Shown here piece after piece: positions 53,118-61,217 of a stretch of DNA of 64,000 nt; the first letter of the stretch is position 1; each line of letters starts with the position of its first letter. The DNA comes from Sulfurovum sp. (GTDB taxonomy: Bacteria > Campylobacterota > Campylobacteria > Campylobacterales > Sulfurovaceae). A program made the translations under genes and the position numbers. The stretch is from positions 127,296 through 191,295 of the forward strand of contig JALWLD010000121.1 in assembly GCA_027081115.1 (NCBI GenBank). The letters run 5' to 3'. The notes below the pieces were generated by a model. It was not told the DNA's origin and ran no database searches. It saw nothing but the letters and a program-made list of their open reading frames with translations.

Positions 53118-53758
53118 TGTAAGACAGACTCTTTTTTAAATTTTTGTGCCAACCTGTAGTAGAAGAGGGCTCTATACTTTTTACTTGTACCTTTGAGCTC
53201 TTCACATACCTCTTTAATAGCTGTATCTAAAGTCTCTTTATCTTCTTCAATTCCCAGTTTTTTAATAAGGAAATTTTTTCTCACTGTGTCGAGTTCTTTT
53301 GGGTCTGAACAGGAGACAAGCTCTGCATCCTTTTTATATATGGATGGTCCAAGGTTTTTTACTATGATCTCTAGGAATTGTGCATCTACATCTCCATACT
53401 GTTTTTTAAATGCTTTGGTATAGAGTGCAATTTTTTCAGCTTTTTTTGTGCCTTTAGGGGCTGCTTTTGCTTTGGTTGTTGTATTTGTTTTTTTCTTTTC
53501 AGAAGTTTTTTTAGTAACAGTTTTTTTATCGGCAGGTTTTTTTACTGTAGTAGTTTTTTGCTTTGCTGTAGTGGTTTTCTTTTTCTCAGGTTCTTTTTTC
53601 TTTTCAGATGTTTTTTTCACCTCTTCTGTTAGAGGTTTTTTTGCTTCTAAAGGCTTTTCTACTTCGTAAACAAGCGATACTTTTTTATTTCTCTCTTCTG
53701 TTCCAAAGAGTTTCCCCAACATATCTTTAAATAATTTAACAATGGCAATATTACTCAT
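53114..53758 (-). CDS. DUF2853 protein with a Lys/Thr-rich linker
   Basis: The 214-residue protein has three parts: a short N-terminal region (about 1-35), a very low-complexity Lys/Thr/Glu/Pro stretch (about 40-105, with runs such as KKPADKKTVTKKTSEKKK), and a C-terminal helical DUF2853 domain (about 107-214). That domain shows the family pattern LGPSIYKKDAELVSCSDPKE followed by LDTVRKNFL. The basic linker resembles histone-like tails and may bind nucleic acid. The function of the domain is unknown. Confidence 0.78.
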   Translation of the reverse strand: MSNIAIVKLFKDMLGKLFGTEERNKKVSLVYEVEKPLEAKKPLTEEVKKTSEKKKEPEKKKTTTAKQKTTTVKKPADKKTVTKKTSEKKKTNTTTKAKAAPKGTKKAEKIALYTKAFKKQYGDVDAQFLEIIVKNLGPSIYKKDAELVSCSDPKELDTVRKNFLIKKLGIEEDKETLDTAIKEVCEELKGTSKKYRALFYYRLAQKFKKESVLH

Positions 53759-53858
53759 AATGTATCTCCTCCATATATAGAATGACCAATTATATCGTAT
53801 TAAATAAAAATATAATATGTCACAATTTAAATTTCTATCTCAGGAGGATTTCTTTATA

Positions 53859-54638
53859 TCATACTTGCGTTTTGAGTTTAAAAAAGCTGCTTCCACTTCC
53901 AGAGAAGAACCATCCCTGTGTGTCAAGTGCTTCAAGTTCCGGGTAGGCTACCATAGCGGCAGGGTAAAGATCATTTAGTGCTATGGGGTCTGGTACCAAA
54001 GAGAGAAGGGATCTTGAATCCAGTCTGTTCCAGCCAAAAAAGGATGTCAGTGAAATGTGTTGAAGTAGAAATTTGTTAAAGGTTTTATACACTTCTGCTG
54101 TATCACACTGTATGTCCGGTGTAAAGATCTCAAATTCCAAAGGCTCCTCTTCAAAAGCTTCTACAATCTCTCCAAAACCTGACACATTGGCTGAAGGATA
54201 GTTATATATGAAAAAAGGAAGATCCATTCCTACAGTACTTCCCAGTTCTGCTAGTTCTTGGGTTGTGATGGAAAGATTACAAACTTCTTTGACTAAACGC
54301 ATAAAGGAAGCAGCATCTGAAGAGCCACCTCCGAGACCAGCTTGAGTAGGAATATGTTTGGTTACTCTGACTTTATGTTTATAGAAAAAGTTAAGTATAT
54401 CCAGGTCTCCAGTTTTATCGTTTAGTGCTTTATAGGCTTTATAAATGGTATTGGATTCCAGAGGTATGTCATCACATCCTTCAATGGTAAAGGTTTCACA
54501 TTCACAGGGAATGAATTCTATAGTATCGTAAAGGTTTTCTACTCTTACAAAGCGAGAAATCAAGGTATGATAATCATTTTTGTGTCCTGTGATTTTTAAA
54601 AATATATTGACTTTTGCGTGAGCATTTATACTGTACAT
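53859..54638 (-). CDS. ispE: 4-diphosphocytidyl-2-C-methyl-D-erythritol kinase
   Basis: IspE phosphorylates CDP-methylerythritol in the non-mevalonate isoprenoid pathway. The 259-residue GHMP kinase shows NAHAKVNIFLKITG and the phosphate loop QAGLGGGSSDAASFM, plus a C-terminal FFSGSGSSFF. The ATG at 54638 follows AAAAGGA. The frame extends eight codons upstream but past the ribosome site. Confidence 0.94.
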   Translation of the reverse strand: MYSINAHAKVNIFLKITGHKNDYHTLISRFVRVENLYDTIEFIPCECETFTIEGCDDIPLESNTIYKAYKALNDKTGDLDILNFFYKHKVRVTKHIPTQAGLGGGSSDAASFMRLVKEVCNLSITTQELAELGSTVGMDLPFFIYNYPSANVSGFGEIVEAFEEEPLEFEIFTPDIQCDTAEVYKTFNKFLLQHISLTSFFGWNRLDSRSLLSLVPDPIALNDLYPAAMVAYPELEALDTQGWFFSGSGSSFFKLKTQV

Positions 54639-54663
54639 AGTGTTCCTTTTCATTTGGCGCAAA

Positions 54664-54669
54664 AGTATA
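54664..54669 (-). promoter_or_regulatory. -10 box for ispE
   Basis: On the minus strand this reads TATACT in ATGTTATACTTTTG, 26 bases before the ispE ATG. Confidence 0.5.
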
Positions 54670-54716
54670 ACATATTTAGATTATGCGTTAGGGCGGTAAT
54701 AAAAGCAGAATAAGTG

Positions 54717-54722
54717 TATGAT
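54717..54722 (+). promoter_or_regulatory. -10 box for the Crp/Fnr regulator gene
   Basis: TATGAT in GTGTATGATTTATAAAA lies 24 bases before the ATG. No TGCAAC/GTTGCA palindrome is found upstream, so the regulator does not look autoregulated through that site. Confidence 0.5.
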
Positions 54723-54745
54723 TTATAAAATGTTGAAGGATTGTA

Positions 54746-55414
54746 ATGTCAAAATATGAACTACTCCCTTTTGCCGGTCTTGATGAGATGACACTTTCTG
54801 AGATCAGTCGTTATACAAAACGGATGATCTTTAAGAAAGGTGAAACACTTTTTACCCATGGAGAGTTAAAAGAGTACTTCTATATTGTGCTTCACGGTAA
54901 GATAAAGAGTTATCAGCTGAACCTGGAGAATGCTAAAGAACAGACATTGTTTGTTTATCGTGAAGGTGATATGTTCGATACGATCATTCTACTTGATGGG
55001 CAAGATCATGATGTGATGTATGAAGTTATGGAGGAGAGTGAGGTGTTACAGATGCCTATTCATTATGTTAGAGAGCTTATCTCAACAAACAAGGAGTTTA
55101 ACAGCAAGTTTTTTCCTTATCTGGCAGGACAGATGCGACAGATGGAAGAGCTCTCTGAAGACCTCTCTCTCTACAGTACATCAGAACGTCTCATTAAACT
55201 TCTCATACAAAACCTGGATCAAAACAATAGAGCAAAGTATAATCTTTTGCAAGGGCTCTCCAATACAGAGATCGCCAAACTCATAGGTACGGTAAGACAT
55301 GTGGTAGAGCGTCATCTTAAAGCCCTTAAAGAGGATGGCACCATTACCACCAAAAATAAAAATGTACAGATACTTGATGTCCAAAAACTGCTTGACAAAA
55401 TAAAACTTTTTTAA
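54746..55414 (+). CDS. Crp/Fnr-family transcription regulator
   Basis: The 222-residue protein has a cyclic-nucleotide-binding-like beta-barrel (about 10-125, FKKGETLFTHGELKEYFYIV), a dimerisation helix (about 125-150) and a winged helix with the recognition segment LSNTEIAKLIGTVRHVVERH. There are no N-terminal cysteines for an Fnr-type Fe-S cluster. In the recognition helix R-H-V-V-E-R replaces the R-E-T-V-G-R of E. coli Crp. It lies directly upstream of yfdX and hsp20 genes whose promoters share a palindrome, so it is the likely regulator of both. Confidence 0.88.
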   Translation: MSKYELLPFAGLDEMTLSEISRYTKRMIFKKGETLFTHGELKEYFYIVLHGKIKSYQLNLENAKEQTLFVYREGDMFDTIILLDGQDHDVMYEVMEESEVLQMPIHYVRELISTNKEFNSKFFPYLAGQMRQMEELSEDLSLYSTSERLIKLLIQNLDQNNRAKYNLLQGLSNTEIAKLIGTVRHVVERHLKALKEDGTITTKNKNVQILDVQKLLDKIKLF

Positions 55415-55425
55415 TTTGTCAAAAA

Positions 55426-55441
55426 TGCAACAAAAGTTGCA
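55426..55441 (+). promoter_or_regulatory. candidate operator upstream of yfdX
   Basis: TGCAACAAAAGTTGCA is a perfect 6-4-6 palindrome. Its centre (55433.5) lies 30.5 bases before the first base of the -10 box TATGAT at 55464-55469. This corresponds to about -42 from the start of transcription, the class II activator position. Confidence 0.7.
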
Positions 55442-55463
55442 ATATCTATTTACTATTTTGATT

Positions 55464-55469
55464 TATGAT
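55464..55469 (+). promoter_or_regulatory. -10 box for yfdX
   Basis: TATGAT in GATTTATGATTCTTT lies 35 bases before the ATG at 55499, downstream of the palindrome at 55426-55441. Confidence 0.6.
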
Positions 55470-55498
55470 TCTTTCAAATGAATATGAAGGAGTCAAAT

Positions 55499-56407
55499 AT
55501 GAAAAGATTAATACTTTCCACAATTACAGCATCATTACTTTTAGGAACAACAGGTTTTTCTAAAGAACAGGCCAACAAAGATGCTACGGTAAAACAGGTA
55601 CATCAAATTGCAATTAACAATGCAACAGAAGATGCTAAACATACACAAGAAAAGCTGGTATCAGAGGCTATAGAATCTTTAAAATACGCACAGGATGCGT
55701 ATTTGGCACTGAATAAAAAAGATGCCAAAACAGCAACAGAAGATATAGAAAAAGCGATCGGAAAGCTCGAAGTAATTTTGGCTAGTAAAGATGCACCAAA
55801 ACTTCTACCGATCAATAATATGATCAAGGTACAGGAGTTTATCGGAACATCCAAAGATGTTGAGATTGCAGTAGACCATGTCAAAGATCTTTTGAATGAA
55901 GGTAAAGTACAACAGGCTCGAGCACTCATACTTCCTTTAGTCAGCCAGATAGAGATTACTGTGACCAGTTTGCCTTTGGTATCATATCCGGATGCTTTGA
56001 AACTGGCAGCCAAATATGTTCATGATGAGAAGTTGGATAAAGCCAAAGAGGTACTTCAGATTGCACTGAGTACTTTTACAGAAGTAACAGAGATTGTACC
56101 TATACCACTTTTTGAAAGTGCAGATTTGATTGCAGCAGCTTCCCGTGTGGCGAAGGAAGATAAAGAACAGGCACTCAAGTATCTTAATGCAGCAAGTGAT
56201 GCTTTGGATGTGGCTGAGAAGCTGGGGTATGTGAGTAAAAGTACAATAAGTTATAAAGTATTACATGAAGAGATAGAAAAAGTGCAAAAAGAGATCAAAG
56301 GTAAAAACAAAGCTGAGAAGCTGTTTGCTTCTCTTGTAGATAAACTTAAAGACTTTAAAGATAAAGTTTTTTCTGCTGAAACAGATAAAAGTACAGAAAA
56401 AAAATAA
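55499..56407 (+). CDS. exported YfdX-family stress protein
   Basis: The 302-residue protein starts behind AAGGAG; two upstream ATGs in the same frame precede that site. A signal peptide (ending LLGTTGFSKE) is followed by an almost entirely helical YfdX domain. It has a duplicated segment: LVSEAIESLKYAQDAYLALN and KKDAKTATEDIEKAIGKLE in the first half, and a comparable helix pair around VAKEDKEQALKYLNAASDAL in the second. YfdX proteins occur in acid- and heat-resistance loci, and their molecular role is not settled. A Crp/Fnr-type operator controls its promoter. Confidence 0.85.
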   Translation: MKRLILSTITASLLLGTTGFSKEQANKDATVKQVHQIAINNATEDAKHTQEKLVSEAIESLKYAQDAYLALNKKDAKTATEDIEKAIGKLEVILASKDAPKLLPINNMIKVQEFIGTSKDVEIAVDHVKDLLNEGKVQQARALILPLVSQIEITVTSLPLVSYPDALKLAAKYVHDEKLDKAKEVLQIALSTFTEVTEIVPIPLFESADLIAAASRVAKEDKEQALKYLNAASDALDVAEKLGYVSKSTISYKVLHEEIEKVQKEIKGKNKAEKLFASLVDKLKDFKDKVFSAETDKSTEKK

Positions 56408-56410
56408 AAA

Positions 56411-56426
56411 TGCAACTAAAGTAGCA
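56411..56426 (+). promoter_or_regulatory. candidate operator upstream of the hsp20 pair
   Basis: TGCAACTAAAGTAGCA is the yfdX operator with one change in the right half-site and one in the spacer. Its centre (56418.5) is also exactly 30.5 bases before the first base of the -10 box TATAAT (56449-56454). Confidence 0.68.
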
Positions 56427-56448
56427 TGCCATATGACATGTGAACTTT

Positions 56449-56454
56449 TATAAT
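56449..56454 (+). promoter_or_regulatory. -10 box for the hsp20 operon
   Basis: TATAAT in CTTTTATAATACAGC gives a leader of about 30 bases ahead of the first hsp20 gene. Confidence 0.6.
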
Positions 56455-56491
56455 ACAGCTATAAGAATATAGAGAATGTAAGGAGTCAAAA

Positions 56492-56923
56492 ATGTTAGTT
56501 ACAAAATATAATCCATATGAAGCAAGAAGAAGTTTTGATCTGCTCAATACATTGATGCAGAGCTTGGATCCTGTAAGAGAAGAGACAGCGATCAGCTCTT
56601 TTGTACCCAGAGTCAATACACGTGAAGGTGAGTATGCATATCATGTAGAGTTAGATCTTCCAGGTATTAAAAAAGAAGATATTGAAATTACGACTGAAGA
56701 TAATGTTTTGACTATTTCAGGTGAGCGAAAAATGAAAGAAGAGATAAATGAGGATGCTTACTACAAGGTAGAGAGTGCTTATGGTAAATTCAGCAGATCT
56801 TTCACATTACCTGAAAAGATAGATGTGGAGAATATTCATGCTGAATCAAAGGATGGTGTACTTGAAGTCATTATTCCAAAGCTTAAAGAAGAGACAAAAC
56901 CAAAAAAAATAGAGATTAAGTAA
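56492..56923 (+). CDS. small heat-shock protein, Hsp20 family (first copy)
   Basis: The 143-residue holdase has an N-terminal arm (1-38), an alpha-crystallin domain (about 39-130, with YHVELDLPGIKKEDIEITTE and FTLPEKIDVENIHAESKDGV), and the C-terminal I-x-I motif in KKIEIK that links subunits into oligomers. It binds unfolding proteins and prevents aggregation. AAGGAG precedes the ATG. It is the first gene of a two-gene operon with its paralogue. Confidence 0.93.
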   Translation: MLVTKYNPYEARRSFDLLNTLMQSLDPVREETAISSFVPRVNTREGEYAYHVELDLPGIKKEDIEITTEDNVLTISGERKMKEEINEDAYYKVESAYGKFSRSFTLPEKIDVENIHAESKDGVLEVIIPKLKEETKPKKIEIK

Positions 56924-56943
56924 AAAGAGAATGAAAGGAGTTC

Positions 56944-57372
56944 ATGATGGATGTAGTAAAAACAGCAAAAGAGATCGGAAATACAGTTGAAGAAAAAGTA
57001 GAGCACGGGCTTGAAGTGGCAAAAGAGACTTTTGCCAATGTTGCAAGTCATCTTCCTTTTGCCAATCTTGCTAAAAAAGGAAGTGATACCTTTACCATTG
57101 AAATTGATCTTCCTGGTGTAGATAAAAAAGATATTGAACTTCAGATAGAGGACAACATCTTAACTGTAAAAGCAACACGTAAAATGAAAAATGAGGTGAA
57201 AAAAGAGGACTATTATCTCTGTGAAAGTAACTTTGGACTTATTTCACGTGCCTTTGTCCTTCCTGAAGGTATTGATACTCAGAGTGTAGATGCCAAGTAT
57301 GAAGAGGGTAGACTTTATATCAGTCTTGAAAAAGAGGAATCCAGAAAGGCAAAAAGCATCTCAGTCAAATAA
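56944..57372 (+). CDS. small heat-shock protein, Hsp20 family (second copy)
   Basis: The 142-residue paralogue has a different N-terminal arm, a Glu/Lys/Ala-rich amphipathic helix (TAKEIGNTVEEKVEHGLEVA). The alpha-crystallin domain (about 45-132) includes FTIEIDLPGVDKKDIELQIE. The C-terminus KSISVK gives an I-x-V variant of the assembly motif. Unlike arms suggest that the two copies form mixed or specialised oligomers. The start follows AAAGGAG; the second ATG (56947) is equally possible. Confidence 0.92.
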   Translation: MMDVVKTAKEIGNTVEEKVEHGLEVAKETFANVASHLPFANLAKKGSDTFTIEIDLPGVDKKDIELQIEDNILTVKATRKMKNEVKKEDYYLCESNFGLISRAFVLPEGIDTQSVDAKYEEGRLYISLEKEESRKAKSISVK

Positions 57373-57378
57373 AAAATG

Positions 57379-57397
57379 CGCAGGTGTAATACCTGCG
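57379..57397 (+). terminator. hairpin after the hsp20 operon
   Basis: CGCAGGT pairs perfectly with ACCTGCG around a 5-nt loop, six bases after the stop. A TATAAT (57404-57409) for the next gene follows directly. Confidence 0.55.
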
Positions 57398-57403
57398 TTA
57401 TGT

Positions 57404-57409
57404 TATAAT
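57404..57409 (+). promoter_or_regulatory. -10 box for the membrane protein at 57436
   Basis: TATAAT in ATGTTATAATACTTC lies 27 bases before the ATG. Confidence 0.55.
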
Positions 57410-57435
57410 ACTTCACTACTTTTTAAGGCAATCGT

Positions 57436-58014
57436 ATGAAAAAACTTTTTTCCAGTAATTTATTTTTAATGTCTATGAGTGTGCTTGTCTTTATTGGGGG
57501 TTACCTTTTTATACGAATTGCCTACCATTTTACAGACAGTATGCCTTTTGTACAAGAGATCGTACTTATTATTTTGGGTACATTGGCGACTATTTTGATC
57601 ACTGCAATGTTACTCAATAAACAAACTTCAGTAGAGCTCGATAAAGAGCAGAGTATTAAATTTATTGAACTTAAAACAGAGACATATCAGAGGTTGATCG
57701 ATACAATTGAAGAAATTGTTGCAGCGCAGGATATTACACCTGAAATCTTGAACAAGTTACGTTTCAACAGTCATAGGTTAGCTATTTTTGCCTCTCCTTC
57801 TGTATTGGATGAGTATCATAATTTTTTAAATATTTTCAATAAGGGAGTAGAAGATAAGCATGTAAGTTTCAGTGATGCAGATCATATCTCAGAAGCACTT
57901 GCCAAACTGACCGTCTACATACGTTCAGATCTTCTTGGAGAACTTGACAAAGAGAGCCTCTATACAACTCAAGAGATCAGTGAACAGATCATGCAGAATG
58001 CTCAAAACTACTAA
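57436..58014 (+). CDS. two-span membrane protein with soluble helical domain
   Basis: The 192-residue protein has two membrane helices (about residues 8-28 and 42-61) followed by a soluble, mostly helical C-terminal domain (about 70-192, TYQRLIDTIEEIVAAQDITP). No family is recognised. It follows the heat-shock operon but has its own promoter and no copy of the palindromic operator. Its stop is three bases from the convergent truB stop. Confidence 0.72.
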   Translation: MKKLFSSNLFLMSMSVLVFIGGYLFIRIAYHFTDSMPFVQEIVLIILGTLATILITAMLLNKQTSVELDKEQSIKFIELKTETYQRLIDTIEEIVAAQDITPEILNKLRFNSHRLAIFASPSVLDEYHNFLNIFNKGVEDKHVSFSDADHISEALAKLTVYIRSDLLGELDKESLYTTQEISEQIMQNAQNY

Positions 58015-58017
58015 TTT

Positions 58018-58848
58018 TTACTCTGCATTAAATTTTGGAATACGGTTAAAACGGTATTTTATTTCCCTGTGGATGATCTCAATGATAGAGAAAAAGTGTT
58101 CAGTCTCCACCAAGTAGATACCCTCATCTTGAATTTCAAAATATTCAACTCCAAGTTTTTTCCCTAATTCTATATATTCATCATCTCCGGTATAGGTATT
58201 TAAAGGTAGTGCCAAGTGTGTGAATGGATCCAGGGCTTTTTCATTGTCATAATAAAATTGTCCTTCATGAATACGGTGTAATGATGATAGGGTTCCATCT
58301 ACCCCAAGTTTATCGGCAACGAGTGCACCAAGACTTCGGATATATGTTCCTTCTGAGACTTTGGCTTCAAAGTGTACAAAAGGGTGGTTATAGTTGATGA
58401 GATTGATATCATAGATCATGGAAGTAATGGTTTTTAGTTCTACTTCTTTACCTTCACGTGCAAGTTCGTAAGCACGTTTTCCATTGATCTTTTTTGCACA
58501 GAATTTTGGTGGGTAATATGTCAGTTCTCCTTGAAGTGAGTGCAGTACTTCTTTGATCTTTTCTTCTGTAAAGGGTTCAATCTCTTTAATTGAGTCTATC
58601 TTTTCTATATCCAGTGAAGGAGAGTTTGCCCCAAGCCAGAGTGTAGCTTTGTAGCTTTTAGGTGTCTTGTTGAGGTATTGGAATAGTTTAGTGTATTGCC
58701 CGGTAGCCACGATTAGACATCCTGTAGCAAAAGGGTCAAGTGTGCCTGAAAAACCTACTTTTTTAGTGTTATATTTTCTTTTGACATAACCCATATATCC
58801 GTTGGATGTACGGAAAATAGGTTTGTTGACAACAAAAAGACGATTCAC
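58018..58848 (-). CDS. truB: tRNA pseudouridine-55 synthase TruB
   Basis: TruB makes pseudouridine 55 in the T loop of tRNAs. The 276-residue protein shows the catalytic Asp in GFSGTLDPFATGCLIVATG and the RNA-contact segment FEAKVSEGTYIRSLGALVAD. It lies 14 bases downstream of the helicase gene on the same strand, probably in one transcript. Confidence 0.95.
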   Translation of the reverse strand: MNRLFVVNKPIFRTSNGYMGYVKRKYNTKKVGFSGTLDPFATGCLIVATGQYTKLFQYLNKTPKSYKATLWLGANSPSLDIEKIDSIKEIEPFTEEKIKEVLHSLQGELTYYPPKFCAKKINGKRAYELAREGKEVELKTITSMIYDINLINYNHPFVHFEAKVSEGTYIRSLGALVADKLGVDGTLSSLHRIHEGQFYYDNEKALDPFTHLALPLNTYTGDDEYIELGKKLGVEYFEIQDEGIYLVETEHFFSIIEIIHREIKYRFNRIPKFNAE

Positions 58849-58862
58849 TATGATATCCTGAA

Positions 58863-60929
58863 TTAAATGGATTGTACAAATGAGCTTAAGATCTCTTTTT
58901 TGTTTCCACCAAAATTGATGAGAAGCTTATAATCTTTTCCGGATTTATTAGCTGCTTGCACTCTACCTATACCAAAGATCTTGTGTTTTACAAGGTCACC
59001 TTTTTTAAAGGTTGAAGATTTGGTTATTTTTAAAGAAGCATCTTGAATAAGTCCTGCTTCTCCCAGGAAACGGCTCTTGTCTATCATTTTACGGCGACCT
59101 TTATAGAAACGGCTGTCGACATAACAGAGGGTCAGGTCAGATTTGGCTCTGGTAATCGCCACATAGCCTAAACGACGCTCCTCTTCCATATTGCAGCCTT
59201 CGCCTAGTAGAGGGAAGAACTCTTCTTCTAATCCAATAACAAAGAGATGTTCAAACTCTAAACCTTTGGCTGCATGAATACTCATAATAGTAATGGCATC
59301 CTCTTCTATCTGATCTTGGTCGCTCTGTAAAGAGATATCGTTGAGGAACTCGTCAAGCGTGAGGTCTGGATTCTTTATAACAGCATCTCTGAAATATCCA
59401 TAGAACTCATCAATGTTCATAATACGGTCAAAGCCATCTACCATACCGGCATAGTGGTCTTTGAGTTTGATACGTTCATCAAAGAGTGTAATAAAATTGC
59501 CCAGAGTTGTATTTGCTTCTTCCTGTAGTACTTTAACATCTTCAATCAATTTGGTAAGAGATGTAGCTACTTTTTTGGAAATGACAAGATCCTGCTTTCC
59601 GGCTAAACTCTCTTCTATATAGCCAAAGAGTGACATTTGTGTATCAAAGGCAGCTTTTTGCAGTTTTTCAATAGAAGCTTTTCCGATACCACGTTTTGGT
59701 TTGTTGATAATACGGATCAGTGAGAAGTCATCATGTGGATTGGCAAGGACTCTAAAGTAAGAGATAATATCTTTGATCTCCGCACGTTCATAGAATCGCA
59801 TACCCCCAATCAGTTTGAAGCCTAACCCCTCTTTTGTAAAACCTTCCTCAAGTGAACGTGAGAGAGCATTGATACGATAGAGGACAGCAATTTCATCAGG
59901 GTCTGCACCAGCATCAAGAAGTTTATGTATTTCATGTGCAATAGCTTTAGCTTCCATGGACTCATCCAAAGAGTGTAACAGCTTTACCTCTTTACCTCTG
60001 CCTTTATGAGAAGTCAGTTTTTTCCCAAGACGTGTGGAGTTATGTTCAATGAGCGTATTGGCAGCTTTTAGGATCGGTTCTGTTGAACGATAATTGGTTT
60101 CAAGTTTAACGGTTTTAGTATTTTTGAAGTTATCGGCAAACTCAATGATATTACGGATGTTTGCCCCTCTCCATCCATAGATACTCTGATCATCATCCCC
60201 AACAACACAAATGTTTTCATGTTCACAGCAGAGATGTTCCAAAAGACGATATTGCAGCTCATTGGTATCTTGATACTCATCTACCATGATATACTTGTAT
60301 CGATTGGAAGTCTCTTTCCTGAGTGTTTCATGCTCATCTAAAATTTTATAAGTTAACATGAGCAGGTCATCAAAGTCTACAAGGTTGTTCTCCTCAATGT
60401 TTGCTTGGTACTTTTCATAAATCTCAGCAATCTGTTTATAATCAGAGAGCTCCGCTTTTTGTTTTACCACATCAGGAGTGAGAAGTGAATTTTTATATTT
60501 AGATATCTCCGAAGCGATAAATGCCAAATTAAGATCGATCTTTAACTCTTTGGCAATAGAGCGAAGCAGACGTTTTTTATCATCTGAATCAATGATCACA
60601 AAAGTGTTGGAACGCCCGAGTTTTTCAATATGAAACTTTAAAAATAATAACCCGAACTTATGAAAGGTACAAAGCAGAGGGGGGTAAGAGACTTTTGTAG
60701 GCATGAGTTTAAGGGCACGTTCTCTCATTTCTGCTGCTGCTTTGTTGGTAAAGGTCAGTGTCAGTGTATTGGCAGGATCAATGCCTACTTCTCCTACAAG
60801 ATATGCCAGTCTGCTAGTAAGGGTTTTTGTTTTACCTGATCCTGCACCTGCAAGTATCAGCATTGCACCATCTATGTGCTCTACGGCTTCACGCTGTGAG
60901 GGATTAAGGTTTTCAAATATTTCTTCCAT
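58863..60929 (-). CDS. uvrD: UvrD/Rep/PcrA-family DNA helicase
   Basis: The 688-residue SF1A helicase shows LNPSQREAVEHIDG (Q motif region), Walker A AGAGSGKTKTLTSR, VDEYQDTNELQY (motif II), GDDDQSIYGWRGA (motif III), LETNYRS (IV), TIMSIHAAKGLEFEHLFVIG (V) and the motif VI arginine in YVAITRAK. The C-terminal FKKGDLVKHKIFGIGRV domain is shared with PcrA. It unwinds DNA in repair and removes proteins from DNA. AGGAG lies 13 bases before the ATG. Confidence 0.94.
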   Translation of the reverse strand: MEEIFENLNPSQREAVEHIDGAMLILAGAGSGKTKTLTSRLAYLVGEVGIDPANTLTLTFTNKAAAEMRERALKLMPTKVSYPPLLCTFHKFGLLFLKFHIEKLGRSNTFVIIDSDDKKRLLRSIAKELKIDLNLAFIASEISKYKNSLLTPDVVKQKAELSDYKQIAEIYEKYQANIEENNLVDFDDLLMLTYKILDEHETLRKETSNRYKYIMVDEYQDTNELQYRLLEHLCCEHENICVVGDDDQSIYGWRGANIRNIIEFADNFKNTKTVKLETNYRSTEPILKAANTLIEHNSTRLGKKLTSHKGRGKEVKLLHSLDESMEAKAIAHEIHKLLDAGADPDEIAVLYRINALSRSLEEGFTKEGLGFKLIGGMRFYERAEIKDIISYFRVLANPHDDFSLIRIINKPKRGIGKASIEKLQKAAFDTQMSLFGYIEESLAGKQDLVISKKVATSLTKLIEDVKVLQEEANTTLGNFITLFDERIKLKDHYAGMVDGFDRIMNIDEFYGYFRDAVIKNPDLTLDEFLNDISLQSDQDQIEEDAITIMSIHAAKGLEFEHLFVIGLEEEFFPLLGEGCNMEEERRLGYVAITRAKSDLTLCYVDSRFYKGRRKMIDKSRFLGEAGLIQDASLKITKSSTFKKGDLVKHKIFGIGRVQAANKSGKDYKLLINFGGNKKEILSSFVQSI

Positions 60930-61217
60930 TTGTATATGACACTCCTATAATATATATTATATCGTTAAAATCATTAAGATGACCCTCAGTGAAAAAGGTA
61001 CATTTTTTGTCTATATAATTGCTATGATTTTGCTATGAAAGATAAGTTTATAAAATAAAAAGGGGAATAAAAAGCTAATTTATAAGAAATATATAATTTT
61101 GTTTAAAAAAAATAAGGTGTCGTTATCTTTCATTAATATTCTTTTGATATACTTACTAGAATATTTATATATCAGTTAATGAAGCCTTATATAAAATAAT
61201 TAATAAAGGACATAGAA
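60930..61217. other. AT-rich divergent spacer, no gene seen
   Basis: This 288-base gap separates the helicase and LysR genes, which point away from each other. It is very AT-rich. TTGCTATGA occurs twice (61019-61027 and 61030-61038) as a direct repeat. I see no inverted repeat of the T-N11-A LysR type that is convincing, and no RNA gene. Confidence 0.5.

Noticed and set aside
53378..53669. Two plus-strand frames rich in Phe and Cys
   Set aside because: They are the antisense reading of the Lys-rich repeats of the DUF2853 gene.
61019..61038. Direct repeat TTGCTATGA as a LysR operator
   Set aside because: LysR sites are usually interrupted palindromes (T-N11-A). This is a short direct repeat in AT-rich DNA and is not convincing.
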